Part shown: piece after piece, positions 1 through 7,958 of the stretch
Layout: each line of letters starts with the position of its first letter
How positions within the stretch are numbered: the stretch's first letter is position 1
Assembly (NCBI RefSeq): GCF_000025265.1
Contig: NC_013739.1
Location: forward strand, 186,001 to 250,000
Origin: Conexibacter woesei DSM 14684
GTDB lineage: Bacteria > Actinomycetota > Thermoleophilia > Solirubrobacterales > Solirubrobacteraceae
Direction: 5' to 3'
DNA length: 64,000 nucleotides
Notes under the pieces: generated by a model
Database searches by the model: none
What the model was told of the DNA's origin: nothing
What the model saw: only the letters and a program-made list of their open reading frames with translations
Made by a program: the position numbers and the translations under genes

Positions 1-897
1 TTCCCCGGCAACGCCAACAACGCCGAGAGCCTCTTCAAGCACGCCGACATGGCGATGCACCAGGCCAAGCGCAGCGGCGGCGGCGCCGTCGTCTTCTACG
101 AGCGCGGTGCCGCCGAGGCGCGCGAGCGGCTGTCGCTCACGAGCCGCCTGCGCCGCGCGATCGACGGCGACGAGCTGCGCCTCCACTTCCAGCCGATCTA
201 CCGCGTCGAGGACGGCGTGCTGGTCGCGGTCGAGGCGCTCGTGCGCTGGGAGGACCCCGAGCACGGGCTCGTGCCGCCGGCCGGCTTCATCCCGGTCGCG
301 GAGGAGACGGGCCTGATCGAGGGGATCGGCAGCTGGGTCGTCGAGGCGCTCTGCCGGCAGGCGTCGCGCTGGGCGCGCGAGGGCTTCCGCCCGCGGCTCT
401 GCTTCAACCTCTCGCCGCGCCAGCTGCGCCAGCCCGACCTCGTCGACTCGATCGCGCGGACGATCGCCCGCCACGAGCTGCCGCCCGGCCAGTTCTGCGC
501 CGAGCTGACCGAGACCGCCGTGCTGAGCGACGAGCGCCGCCACAGCTCGCTGCTCGACGAGCTGCACGAGGCCGGTCTCGCGATCGCGATCGACGACTTC
601 GGCAGCGGCCATTCGTCGCTCGCTCGCCTGCGCGACCTGCCGGTGCAGGTGCTGAAGGTCGACCGCTCGTTCCTCAGACGCGTGCCGGAGGACCCGGGCT
701 CGACCGCGATCGTCGCCGCCGTCCTGGAGCTCGGCACCGCGCTCGGGATGACGACCGTCGTCGAGGGCGTCGAGGACGACGCGCAGCTGGCGCTGCTGCG
801 GCGTCACGGCGCCCCGCTCGCCCAGGGCTTCCTGCTCGGCCGGCCCGTCCCCGCCGACCAGCTCGACCGCTCGCCGGCGCCGGCGGCACGCGCATGA
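1..897 (+). CDS. GGDEF-EAL c-di-GMP signalling protein, 5' end outside window
   Basis: The reading frame is open from the first base, so this is the C-terminal part of a longer protein. The first ~25 codons match the end of a GGDEF domain (LFKHADMAMHQAKRSG). A complete EAL phosphodiesterase domain follows, with the signature EALVRW at about residues 78-83 of the visible part, DDFGSGHSSL near 198, KVDRSF near 220 and an EGVE motif. EAL domains hydrolyse c-di-GMP to pGpG; these motifs look intact, so activity is plausible. The GGDEF signature itself lies upstream and cannot be judged. The stop codon overlaps the ammonium transporter start by 4 bases (ATGA), which suggests translational coupling. 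Any sensor domains are outside the window. Confidence 0.93.
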   Translation, partial: FPGNANNAESLFKHADMAMHQAKRSGGGAVVFYERGAAEARERLSLTSRLRRAIDGDELRLHFQPIYRVEDGVLVAVEALVRWEDPEHGLVPPAGFIPVAEETGLIEGIGSWVVEALCRQASRWAREGFRPRLCFNLSPRQLRQPDLVDSIARTIARHELPPGQFCAELTETAVLSDERRHSSLLDELHEAGLAIAIDDFGSGHSSLARLRDLPVQVLKVDRSFLRRVPEDPGSTAIVAAVLELGTALGMTTVVEGVEDDAQLALLRRHGAPLAQGFLLGRPVPADQLDRSPAPAARA

Positions 898-2252
898 CCG
901 AGTCGCTCGTCCTCGCCGCGCGCTCGCTCGGCGAGGTCACGATCGACCTCGACGCGCTCTGGCTCGTCGTCGCCGCGGTGCTCGTGATGTTCATGCAGGC
1001 CGGCTTCGCGTGCGTCGAGATCGGCTTCTCGCGCGGTCGCAACGCCGGCGCGGTCGTCGCGAAGGTGCTGTTCAACTTCTCGCTCGTGACGCTCGTCTGG
1101 TGGGCGTGCGGCTTCGCGCTCGCGTTCGGCGGCGGCGCGTGGCTGCTGGGCGACTCCGGCTTCTTCCTGCACGTCGGCGAGACGATCTCCGCCGGCAGCC
1201 CGATAGCCGGCACGGTCACGTCCGCGGACACCGGCTACGTCTTCTTCCAGCTGGCGTTCTGCGCCGTCTCGTTCGCGATCGTGTGGGGGACGACGCTGGA
1301 GCGGATCCGCTTCGTCGCCTACCCGATCTACGGCGTCGTCTTCGCGGCGCTGATCTACCCGCTCGTCGCCCACTCGATCTTCGGCGGCGGCCTGCTCGGC
1401 GACGTCGGCGACGGGATGCAGGACTTCGCCGGCTCGACCGTCGTCCACCTGACCGGTGCGACCGGCGGCCTCGCGGCGCTGCTGCTGCTCGGCCCGCGCA
1501 GGGGCAAGTACGGGCCGGACGGCTCGCCGCGCGCGATCCCTGGCCATTCGATGCCGATGTTCGGCGTCGGCGTGCTGATCCTGTGGCTCGGCTGGTTCGG
1601 CTTCAACGCCGGCTCGACGCTGACGACTGCCGGCGCGCGCTTCGCCGAGGTCGCGCTCGTCACCAACCTCGCCGCAGCGGCCGGCGTGATCGGCGCGACG
1701 CTGACGGTGTGGCTGCTGACGCGCCGGCTCGACGTCGGCATGATCGGCAACGGCGCGATCGGCGCGCTCGTCGCGATCACGGCGCCGAGCGGCTACATCG
1801 AGCTGTGGGCGGCGCCGCTGATCGGCGCGGTCGCCGGCGCGCTCGTCGTCGTCTCGGTGCTGGCGATCGACCGCAAGCTCGACGATCCCGTCGGCGCGCT
1901 CTCCGCGCACGGCGTCGCCGGCGTCTGGGGGACGCTCTCGTGCGGCCTGTTCGCGGCGCCGCGGCTGGTCGACGCGCCCGGCGTGCCGGGCGAGGCCGGG
2001 CTCGTCTACAGCGGCTCGTTCGAGCAGCTGGGAGTCCAGGCGCTCGGCGTGCTGGTCGCGTTCCTGCTCGTCTTCACGCTCTCCTACCTGACGTTCGCGG
2101 CGATCAAGGCGCTGTTCGGCCTGCGCGTGACGGACGAGGAGGAGCAGGAAGGGCTCGACATCGTCGAGCACGGCATGTACGGCTACCCGGAGCAGTTCAT
2201 CGTCGCGGGCGACGGTTTCGGGGAGGGCTTCGACTCGCTGCCGGAGCGATAG
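894..2252 (+). CDS. amt: Ammonium transporter (Amt/MEP/Rh family)
   Basis: Integral membrane channel for ammonium/ammonia with about 11 membrane segments. The 452-residue length fits the family. The two pore histidines are visible: H185 in HLTGATGG and H339 in SAHGVAGVWGT. The conserved DFAGSTVVH stretch precedes the first. The cytoplasmic tail ends with LDIVEHGMYGYPEQF, the usual Amt C-terminal signature that interacts with PII proteins in other bacteria. It starts in a 4-base overlap with the c-di-GMP gene. No glnK/PII gene lies next to it here, which is unusual because amt-glnK linkage is common. Confidence 0.96.
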   Translation: MTESLVLAARSLGEVTIDLDALWLVVAAVLVMFMQAGFACVEIGFSRGRNAGAVVAKVLFNFSLVTLVWWACGFALAFGGGAWLLGDSGFFLHVGETISAGSPIAGTVTSADTGYVFFQLAFCAVSFAIVWGTTLERIRFVAYPIYGVVFAALIYPLVAHSIFGGGLLGDVGDGMQDFAGSTVVHLTGATGGLAALLLLGPRRGKYGPDGSPRAIPGHSMPMFGVGVLILWLGWFGFNAGSTLTTAGARFAEVALVTNLAAAAGVIGATLTVWLLTRRLDVGMIGNGAIGALVAITAPSGYIELWAAPLIGAVAGALVVVSVLAIDRKLDDPVGALSAHGVAGVWGTLSCGLFAAPRLVDAPGVPGEAGLVYSGSFEQLGVQALGVLVAFLLVFTLSYLTFAAIKALFGLRVTDEEEQEGLDIVEHGMYGYPEQFIVAGDGFGEGFDSLPER

Positions 2253-2266
2253 GCGACCGCGGGCCG

Positions 2267-2281
2267 GGCACGATCCGTGCC
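2267..2281. terminator. Short hairpin after amt, possible terminator
   Basis: GGCACG-ATC-CGTGCC forms a perfect 6-bp stem with a 3-base loop 14 bases after the amt stop. No T-run follows, so an intrinsic terminator of the classical type is not shown; it could equally stabilise the 3' end of the transcript. Confidence 0.35.
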
Positions 2282-2346
2282 GCGACCGCGACTGCTCCGG
2301 ATTCAGCTGCATCGCAACACGCCGGAAGCTGGCAATATACCGCGCC

Positions 2347-3177
2347 ATGACGGTGCTGCGGGTACGGATCGACGGGCAGCCACGGGCCGTTGAGGACGCG
2401 GTGATCCCGGTCACCGACGAGGGTCTGCTGCGCGGCGACGGTGTCTTCGAGGTCCTGCGCCTCTACGCGGGTCGCGTCTTCGCGCTCGACCAGCACCTGG
2501 AGCGGATGGAGCGCTCCGCCGACGGCCTGCGCCTCCCGTTCGACGCCGCGGCCGCGCGCGAGGACGTCGAGGTGCTCGAGGCGACGGCGGACGGCGCCGA
2601 CGCGATCGTGCGGCTGGTGAGCACGCGCGGCGGGCGGCGGATCGCGTTGCTGGAGACGGTCCCGCCGATGCCGGCGACGGTTCGGCTCGCGACCGTGACG
2701 TTCTCGCCATCCGGCCCGCTCGACGGCTGCAAGACGCTCAGCTACGCGGCCAACGCGCTGGCGACCCGGCTCGCGATCGAGGACGGCGCCGACCAGGCGC
2801 TCTTCGTGCGGCCGGACGGCGACGTGCTCGAGGGTCCGAACTTCGCGGTCTTCCTCGGCTTCGCCGCCGACGCGCCGCTCGTGACGCCGCCGTTGAGCGC
2901 CGGCATCCTCGACTCGATCACGCGCCGCCGGCTGATCGGCTTGGTCCCGGTCGTCGAGCGGCCCGTGCACGCCGCCGAGCTGCGGCACGTCGAGGAGGCG
3001 TTCGTCGCCTCGACGCTGCGCGAGGTGCTGCCCGTGCGCGCGATCGACGGGCGCGCGATCGGTCGCGTGCCGGGGCCACGGACGAGCGACGCCGAGCGGG
3101 CGTTCTCGGCACATGTCGCGCAGCAGACCGCGACGTTCGCGGCGACGACGGTCGGCGAAGGTCGAGCTCCCGCCTAG
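2347..3177 (+). CDS. PLP-dependent class IV aminotransferase family protein
   Basis: Fold-type IV PLP enzyme, the family that contains branched-chain aminotransferase, D-amino acid aminotransferase and aminodeoxychorismate lyase. The probable PLP lysine is K129 in CKTLSYAANALATR, followed by the typical GADQALFVRPDGDVLEGPNFAVF stretch (cofactor-phosphate side). The N-terminal VTDEGLLRGDGVFEVLRLY motif also fits. The 276-residue length matches D-amino acid aminotransferase and ADC lyase better than long BCATs. Which of the three it is cannot be decided from motifs alone. Its place just before an asparaginase/racemase cluster makes a D-amino acid or amino-nitrogen role possible, but this is inference. 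A separate upstream promoter is likely; the region just before the start is AT-richer (CAATATAC). Confidence 0.85.
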   Translation: MTVLRVRIDGQPRAVEDAVIPVTDEGLLRGDGVFEVLRLYAGRVFALDQHLERMERSADGLRLPFDAAAAREDVEVLEATADGADAIVRLVSTRGGRRIALLETVPPMPATVRLATVTFSPSGPLDGCKTLSYAANALATRLAIEDGADQALFVRPDGDVLEGPNFAVFLGFAADAPLVTPPLSAGILDSITRRRLIGLVPVVERPVHAAELRHVEEAFVASTLREVLPVRAIDGRAIGRVPGPRTSDAERAFSAHVAQQTATFAATTVGEGRAPA

Positions 3178-3245
3178 CAGCGCGCCGTGCCCGCACGTGG
3201 CGGCGCCTCCGCGCCGTCGCAATTGAACCTGGAGAGACCACCACG

Positions 3246-4355
3246 ATGCCTGACAAGACCCTGCTCATGCTCACGACGGGCGGAACCATCGCCGGCAACG
3301 TCGCCCGCGACGACGGCGACCCGGAGGAGCACATCGACAACGAGGCGCTCGCGACCGTGATCGAGCCGACCGCGGCGCGGCTCGAGGAGACCTGGGGGGT
3401 CAGGGTCCGGCTCGAGTCGCAGCGGATCGACGACGTCGACAGCTCGGACATCCTCCCGTCGCACTGGATCGCGCTCGTCGACGCGATCCAGGAGAAGTAC
3501 GACGACTACGACGGGTTCATCGTCACCCACGGGACGAACACGATGGGCTACACGTGCGCGGCACTGTCGTTCGCGCTCAACAACCTCAACAAGCCCGTCG
3601 TCGTGACCGGCTCGCAGGTTCCCTTCGGGTGGCCGGGGTCGGACGCGCTGATGAACCTCGACAACGCGCTCCGCGTCGCGACGTATCCCTACGACGGCGG
3701 CATCCGCGGCGTCGTCTGCGTGTTCGGGAGCCACATCATCACCGGCACACGCGCGAAGAAGGCGACCGAGTTCGACCTCGACGCGTTCACGTCGTTCTCC
3801 GCCGCCGGCCTCGGCCGCATCGGGCGCATCATCTACATGAACGACGAGCACCTCAAGCGACACCACGCGTACCTCGCCCGCGGCGGCACGCAGCCGGCGC
3901 TGCTGGCGCGCGACCTCGCGGTCAGCAACGGCTTCGACACGCGGATCCTCTCGTTCACCGAGTTCCCCGGCATGCTGCCGGACCTCTTCCAGGCGGCGCT
4001 GGAGGGGCTCGTCGAGCGCGACGAGCCGCTGATCCGCGGCGTCGTCTTCCGCGCCTTCGGCGCCGGCGACGTCAGCACCCACCTGCATCCGTGCTTCGAG
4101 TACCTCAAGTCGAAGGAGGTGCCGGTCGTCGTCACGACGCAGGCGCCGAACGGGAACAGCAACTTCCGCGTCAACGATCCCGGCAAGGAGCTGGCGACGC
4201 GCGAGCTCGCCATCCCCGCGCACGACATGAGCATCGAGGCGATCACGACCAAGCTCGCGTGGCTGCTTGCCCGCGGCACGAGCTACGCGAAGATGCCGGC
4301 CGCCATGCACGAGGACCTGCACGGCGAGATCTCCGTCTTCCCCGATCGTCGTTGA
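3246..4355 (+). CDS. Asparaginase family protein (HGTNT variant)
   Basis: Homologue of bacterial L-asparaginases (asparaginase/glutaminase fold, normally Asn to Asp plus ammonia). The first catalytic threonine is T14 in LTTGGTIAGN. The second catalytic block is THGTNTMGYTCAALSF with T97 followed by N98; in characterised asparaginases this position is Asp (HGTDT), which contacts the substrate alpha-amino group. The later lysine block is present (ITGTRAKKATEFDLDAF). Length 369 is slightly longer than usual because of a C-terminal stretch. A good GGAGAG ribosome site precedes the ATG. It lies 6 bases upstream of the TIR-asparaginase gene. The Asn suggests changed substrate or reduced activity rather than a simple asparaginase; no signal peptide, so cytoplasmic. 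Confidence 0.9.
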   Translation: MPDKTLLMLTTGGTIAGNVARDDGDPEEHIDNEALATVIEPTAARLEETWGVRVRLESQRIDDVDSSDILPSHWIALVDAIQEKYDDYDGFIVTHGTNTMGYTCAALSFALNNLNKPVVVTGSQVPFGWPGSDALMNLDNALRVATYPYDGGIRGVVCVFGSHIITGTRAKKATEFDLDAFTSFSAAGLGRIGRIIYMNDEHLKRHHAYLARGGTQPALLARDLAVSNGFDTRILSFTEFPGMLPDLFQAALEGLVERDEPLIRGVVFRAFGAGDVSTHLHPCFEYLKSKEVPVVVTTQAPNGNSNFRVNDPGKELATRELAIPAHDMSIEAITTKLAWLLARGTSYAKMPAAMHEDLHGEISVFPDRR

Positions 4356-4363
4356 TCGACGAT
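4345..4363 (+). promoter_or_regulatory. Inverted repeat covering the junction of two genes
   Basis: ATCGTCG and CGACGAT are perfect 7-base inverted repeats separated by 5 bases. The hairpin contains the asparaginase stop codon and the first two bases of the TIR-asparaginase start codon. It could hide the second start until ribosomes arrive from the first gene, giving translational coupling. No Shine-Dalgarno of usual strength is seen for the second gene, which fits this reading. Confidence 0.45.
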
Positions 4364-6557
4364 GCCGGAGATCTTCTTCAGCTACGCCCACCTCGACAAC
4401 GAGCTGTCGGAGGACAACACGCATCAGTTCACCGATGCGGTGGACCACTTCCGGCGCGTCTACACCGAGATCCGCAAGAACCGCGCCCGGCCGCTCGCCG
4501 AGGACGAGCTGTTCTTCGATCAGCACTCGATCCGCGACGGCGACCTGATCACCAAGAGCACGACCGACGCCGCCAAGGAATGCCTCGTCATGCTCGCGTT
4601 CTTCTCGCCGAACTACTTCGGCAGCGAGGGCTGCCGCGCGGAGTGGCGCGCGTTCAACGACGAGCAGAAGCGAGGCTCGGCAGAGCGGGCGCGCAAGCTG
4701 CTGATCCCGATCGAGGTGCGGCCGGTCGACGACGTCCAGCTCGCCGACGAGGAGGGCCGCGAGTGGTTCACGGCGCTGACGACGGCGGACGGGCTGCGCC
4801 GCAACATCACGAGCGAGATCCTGCTGGCGAAGGACACCGGCCCGCTCTACGCCGCGGTCGAGCAGCTCGACAAGACGATGGACGACCACGTCACGAGAGT
4901 GCGCGGCAGCTCGCGTGGGACCGAGCAGACGCTCGGGAACGTGCTCGTCGTCAAGACGCCGATCAGACGCAACTCGCTGAACGATCCGGCGATCGCGGAG
5001 GACCTGACCGACGCGCCGGGGATGAAGTGGGATCGGCTCGACCCGGTCTGCGTCGTGTACGCCGGCGGCACGGTCGGGATGGTCCACCAGCAGGACTCCG
5101 ACGAGCTGCACGCCGACTACGAGATGGCGGCGGGCGTCGACACGATCGTCCGCTACCTGCGGCCGAAGATCGCGCCGCTGCCGTTCAACATACATTTCTT
5201 CTCGCTGCTCCAGACGATCGACTCGTCGAACGTCACCGCCGCGAACTGGGTCGACCTCGCGACCCTGCTGCAGGAGCAGATGAGCAACTACCAGGGCTTC
5301 GTGATCCTGCACGGGACCAACACGCTCGCGTACACGGCGAGCGCGCTCTCGTTCCTGCTGAGCGACAGCATCACCCAGCCCGTGATCCTGACCGGGGCGG
5401 AGGTGCCGCTCTCGGTCAGCAACACCGACGCGGTCCACAACGTCGAGCACGCGATCCGCACCGCCGCGCATCAGGCGTACAACGGGCCCGTCCGCATCCC
5501 CGAGGTCTGCGTCTACTGGAACAACCAGCTGTTCCGCGGGAACCGCGTGACGAAGAAGTACGCGTCCGACCGCACGGCCAGCTTCCACACCCCGAACATG
5601 CCGGTCCCGCTGGGGACGCTCGCGAACGACAGGCTCGCGATCGACTACGAGCACGTGCGGCGCACGCCGCCGGACGCGGCGGTCCATCGGCAGCCGCAGC
5701 CGATCCACGACATCGCCAAGCCGCGCGTCGAGGTCATGTTCATCCACCCGGACATGGACTTCAGCGACCTCGAGGCGCGCTTCCCGCCGGAGATGATCGA
5801 CGGGCTGATCCTGCTCTCCTACGGCCCGGGCAACGCGCCGGAGGACCGCGACTTCCTCAGCATGCTCGATCGGCTGCTGAGCGCCGGGACGATCGTCGTC
5901 AACATCACGCAGTGCCCCTACGGCCGCGTCGAGTTGAAGCTGTTCGAGACCGCGGCGACGCTCTTCGACCTCGGCGTGGTCGACGGCTACGACATGACGT
6001 TGGAGGCGGCGTACACCAAGCTGCTGTGGGCGATCGCACGCCACGGAAACCGCAAGCAGCCGGGCGTGCGGGAGGAGATCCGCAAGAAGTTCCAGCGCTG
6101 CGTCGCGGGCGAGATGAGCGCGAGCGTCTACACCGTCTCGTTCGGACCGTCGCAGACGTTCCATCCGCACGACGGCTACCTGGTGTCGGACATCCCGAAG
6201 TTCGACGGGGAGGTCGACCGGCACGACATCACCGAGGTCTTCCTGCGCCTGGAGAGCTTGAAGCTGCCCCGTGACGTGACGACCGCGAAGGTGCGCGTGC
6301 TGTTCGGCCGGCCGCCCGACACCGACGCGCCGGAATGGGCGGGCAACGTCCTCGCCGAGTTCACCAAGACGATCACGGCGGCCGAGCGCGCGGCCGGCGA
6401 GATCAGCAAGAACCTCGAGATCACGCATCCCTTTCGCAAGTGCTTCCGCAACGAAGGTTTCGACGTCTCGCTCTGCGTCGAGGGAATCGACGAGGTCGAG
6501 TTCACCTCTCTCAGCGTCGTGATCTACACCACCGCGGCATGGGGCCGGGGCAAGTGA
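4362..6557 (+). CDS. TIR domain-asparaginase domain fusion protein
   Basis: 731-residue protein with three parts. Residues ~1-150 are a TIR-like domain: FFSYAHLD at 5-12, a central FFDQHSIRDGD, then FFSPNYFGSEGCRAEW with E94 in the place of the NADase glutamate of catalytic bacterial TIRs. Residues ~225-600 are an asparaginase domain: T237 in YAGGTVGM, T319-N320 in HGTNTLAYTASALSF, and LFRGNRVTKKYASD with the expected lysine. As in the upstream gene, the usual Asp after the second Thr is Asn. Residues ~610-731 form a C-terminal domain I do not recognise. No signal peptide or membrane segment. TIR domains cleave NAD or sense/transmit stress; linking one to an amidohydrolase fold is unusual. 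It is flanked by an asparaginase paralogue and a racemase-like gene that overlaps its stop codon. Confidence 0.88.
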   Translation: MPEIFFSYAHLDNELSEDNTHQFTDAVDHFRRVYTEIRKNRARPLAEDELFFDQHSIRDGDLITKSTTDAAKECLVMLAFFSPNYFGSEGCRAEWRAFNDEQKRGSAERARKLLIPIEVRPVDDVQLADEEGREWFTALTTADGLRRNITSEILLAKDTGPLYAAVEQLDKTMDDHVTRVRGSSRGTEQTLGNVLVVKTPIRRNSLNDPAIAEDLTDAPGMKWDRLDPVCVVYAGGTVGMVHQQDSDELHADYEMAAGVDTIVRYLRPKIAPLPFNIHFFSLLQTIDSSNVTAANWVDLATLLQEQMSNYQGFVILHGTNTLAYTASALSFLLSDSITQPVILTGAEVPLSVSNTDAVHNVEHAIRTAAHQAYNGPVRIPEVCVYWNNQLFRGNRVTKKYASDRTASFHTPNMPVPLGTLANDRLAIDYEHVRRTPPDAAVHRQPQPIHDIAKPRVEVMFIHPDMDFSDLEARFPPEMIDGLILLSYGPGNAPEDRDFLSMLDRLLSAGTIVVNITQCPYGRVELKLFETAATLFDLGVVDGYDMTLEAAYTKLLWAIARHGNRKQPGVREEIRKKFQRCVAGEMSASVYTVSFGPSQTFHPHDGYLVSDIPKFDGEVDRHDITEVFLRLESLKLPRDVTTAKVRVLFGRPPDTDAPEWAGNVLAEFTKTITAAERAAGEISKNLEITHPFRKCFRNEGFDVSLCVEGIDEVEFTSLSVVIYTTAAWGRGK

Positions 6558-7906
6558 GCGCCGTCGTTCCGGAGGAGGTCGCGCGCAACGTCGCGTTCCT
6601 GTCGGACAGCGGCGTCTGGCACGTCGTGTCGCGCAACCGGCCGGCGTTCAGCTGCGCCGACGCCGCGCGCAAGCGCAAGCGCCTCTCCCATCGCGGCCAG
6701 GAGGTCGGGATCCCGCTGTGCGACGAGCTGAAGACCGCCGTCTGCGTGGTCGAGCACGAGCACGGGCAGGAGTTCGTCGTCCTGCACTGCCGCGGACACC
6801 AGCTGCTCGACGACGACAAGCTCGCCGCCGTGCTCGGCGCCGCGGTCCGCCGGATGGAGCCGGACGAGCTGGAGCAGTCGTTCGACCTCGCCTACGGGCT
6901 CGTGACGCCGTTCGCGTTTGCCGAGCGCGACGACGTGCGGCAGGTCTTCGACCGCACCGTGATCGAGCCGTTCTTCCCCCCGTACACGATGATGACCAAC
7001 CTCGGTCACCACGAGTACGGGGTCGAGTTCCAGCCGCGCGAGCTGGTCGGCGCGCTGCCGCGCTCGTCGGTCGAGGACATCGCCCGTGGCGAAGGGCAGC
7101 GGGTGCCCGTCGAGCACACGCTCGGCATCCTGACCGGGAACGGCCCGGAGTCGGGCCGGTTCCTCTGGAGCCGGATCGACGAGTGCATCCGCAACCACCC
7201 GGACGTGCCGTTCCGCGGTGACATCGGCCTGCCGCGCGTGGTCGTCGAGTCGGTGCCCGAGATGGGGCTCTCGATGGAGCTGGAGGAGCGGCTGTCGACC
7301 GTCCGCCCGGCCGTGCTCGACGGCGTGCGGCGGCTGTGCGAGCGCGGTGCGACCGTCGTCGGGATCGCGTGCAACACGACGCAGTACTTCGTCGACGACA
7401 TCCGCGAGGTGTGCGAGGCGCACGGCGCGCAGTTCGTCTCGATCGTCGAGGCGACGGCGGCGGCGCTCGCCGACGAGGGCATCGAGCGGGTCGTCTTCCT
7501 CGGGATCGGCGCCGTCTCCGACTTCGACCGCTGGAGCGACTTCCGCCGCATCGCCGGCGAGTTCGCGTTCGATCGTCCGCCGGACGACCTGATCGACGAG
7601 ATCGACGATCTCGCGTTCCTCGTCAAGCAGCGAGGGATCGTCAGCGTGACGATCAACCCGATGCGCGACATCGTCCGGCGGGCCGCCGCGAGCGAGGACA
7701 CCGTGATCCTCGTCGCGCTGACGGAGCTGTCGCTCCTCGTCGCGTCGCAGCGACGCTCGCGGCGCCGGTTCGTCGACACGCTGCAGATCCTCGCCGAGGC
7801 GATGGCCGGCATCTACATCCAGGAGCGCATCCCGCTCGACGTCGGTCCCGAGGCGGCGCAGGAGGAGAGCGCGGCGGCACGAGTTCCGGACGCGGGCAGC
7901 GGCTGA
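6554..7906 (+). CDS. YbaK-like tRNA-deacylase domain fused to Asp/Glu-racemase-like domain
   Basis: About 450 residues. The N-terminal ~150 residues look like a YbaK/ProX trans-editing domain: SCADAARKR, LCDELKTAVCVV with the conserved lysine K60, and LAYGLVTPFAF near the end. Such proteins hydrolyse mischarged aminoacyl-tRNA. Residues ~185-430 resemble the Asp/Glu/hydantoin racemase superfamily: LGILTGNGPESGRF, then GIACNTTQYF with C273. The second cysteine block, usually GCTEL, is VALTELSLL, so the second catalytic Cys is Ala388. A one-base isomerase, a decarboxylase-like activity, or a binding role are all possible. I chose GTG 6554, which overlaps the TIR gene stop as GTGA; ATG 6539 in the same frame would add five residues. 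Confidence 0.8.
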   Translation: MSAVVPEEVARNVAFLSDSGVWHVVSRNRPAFSCADAARKRKRLSHRGQEVGIPLCDELKTAVCVVEHEHGQEFVVLHCRGHQLLDDDKLAAVLGAAVRRMEPDELEQSFDLAYGLVTPFAFAERDDVRQVFDRTVIEPFFPPYTMMTNLGHHEYGVEFQPRELVGALPRSSVEDIARGEGQRVPVEHTLGILTGNGPESGRFLWSRIDECIRNHPDVPFRGDIGLPRVVVESVPEMGLSMELEERLSTVRPAVLDGVRRLCERGATVVGIACNTTQYFVDDIREVCEAHGAQFVSIVEATAAALADEGIERVVFLGIGAVSDFDRWSDFRRIAGEFAFDRPPDDLIDEIDDLAFLVKQRGIVSVTINPMRDIVRRAAASEDTVILVALTELSLLVASQRRSRRRFVDTLQILAEAMAGIYIQERIPLDVGPEAAQEESAAARVPDAGSG

Positions 7907-7958
7907 GTCCCGGAGCCCGGCCAGGCCCCGTGACCACGGCTCGCTAGGGTGAGGCGTG

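Noticed and set aside
3174-6428. Very long minus-strand open frame opposite the asparaginase genes
   Set aside because: Arg/Val/Asp-rich shadow typical of GC-rich DNA; the plus-strand genes have clear domains and starts.
6539-6556. ATG 6539 as the start of the YbaK-racemase gene
   Set aside because: Possible, but GTG 6554 gives the GTGA overlap seen elsewhere here and begins closer to the folded domain.
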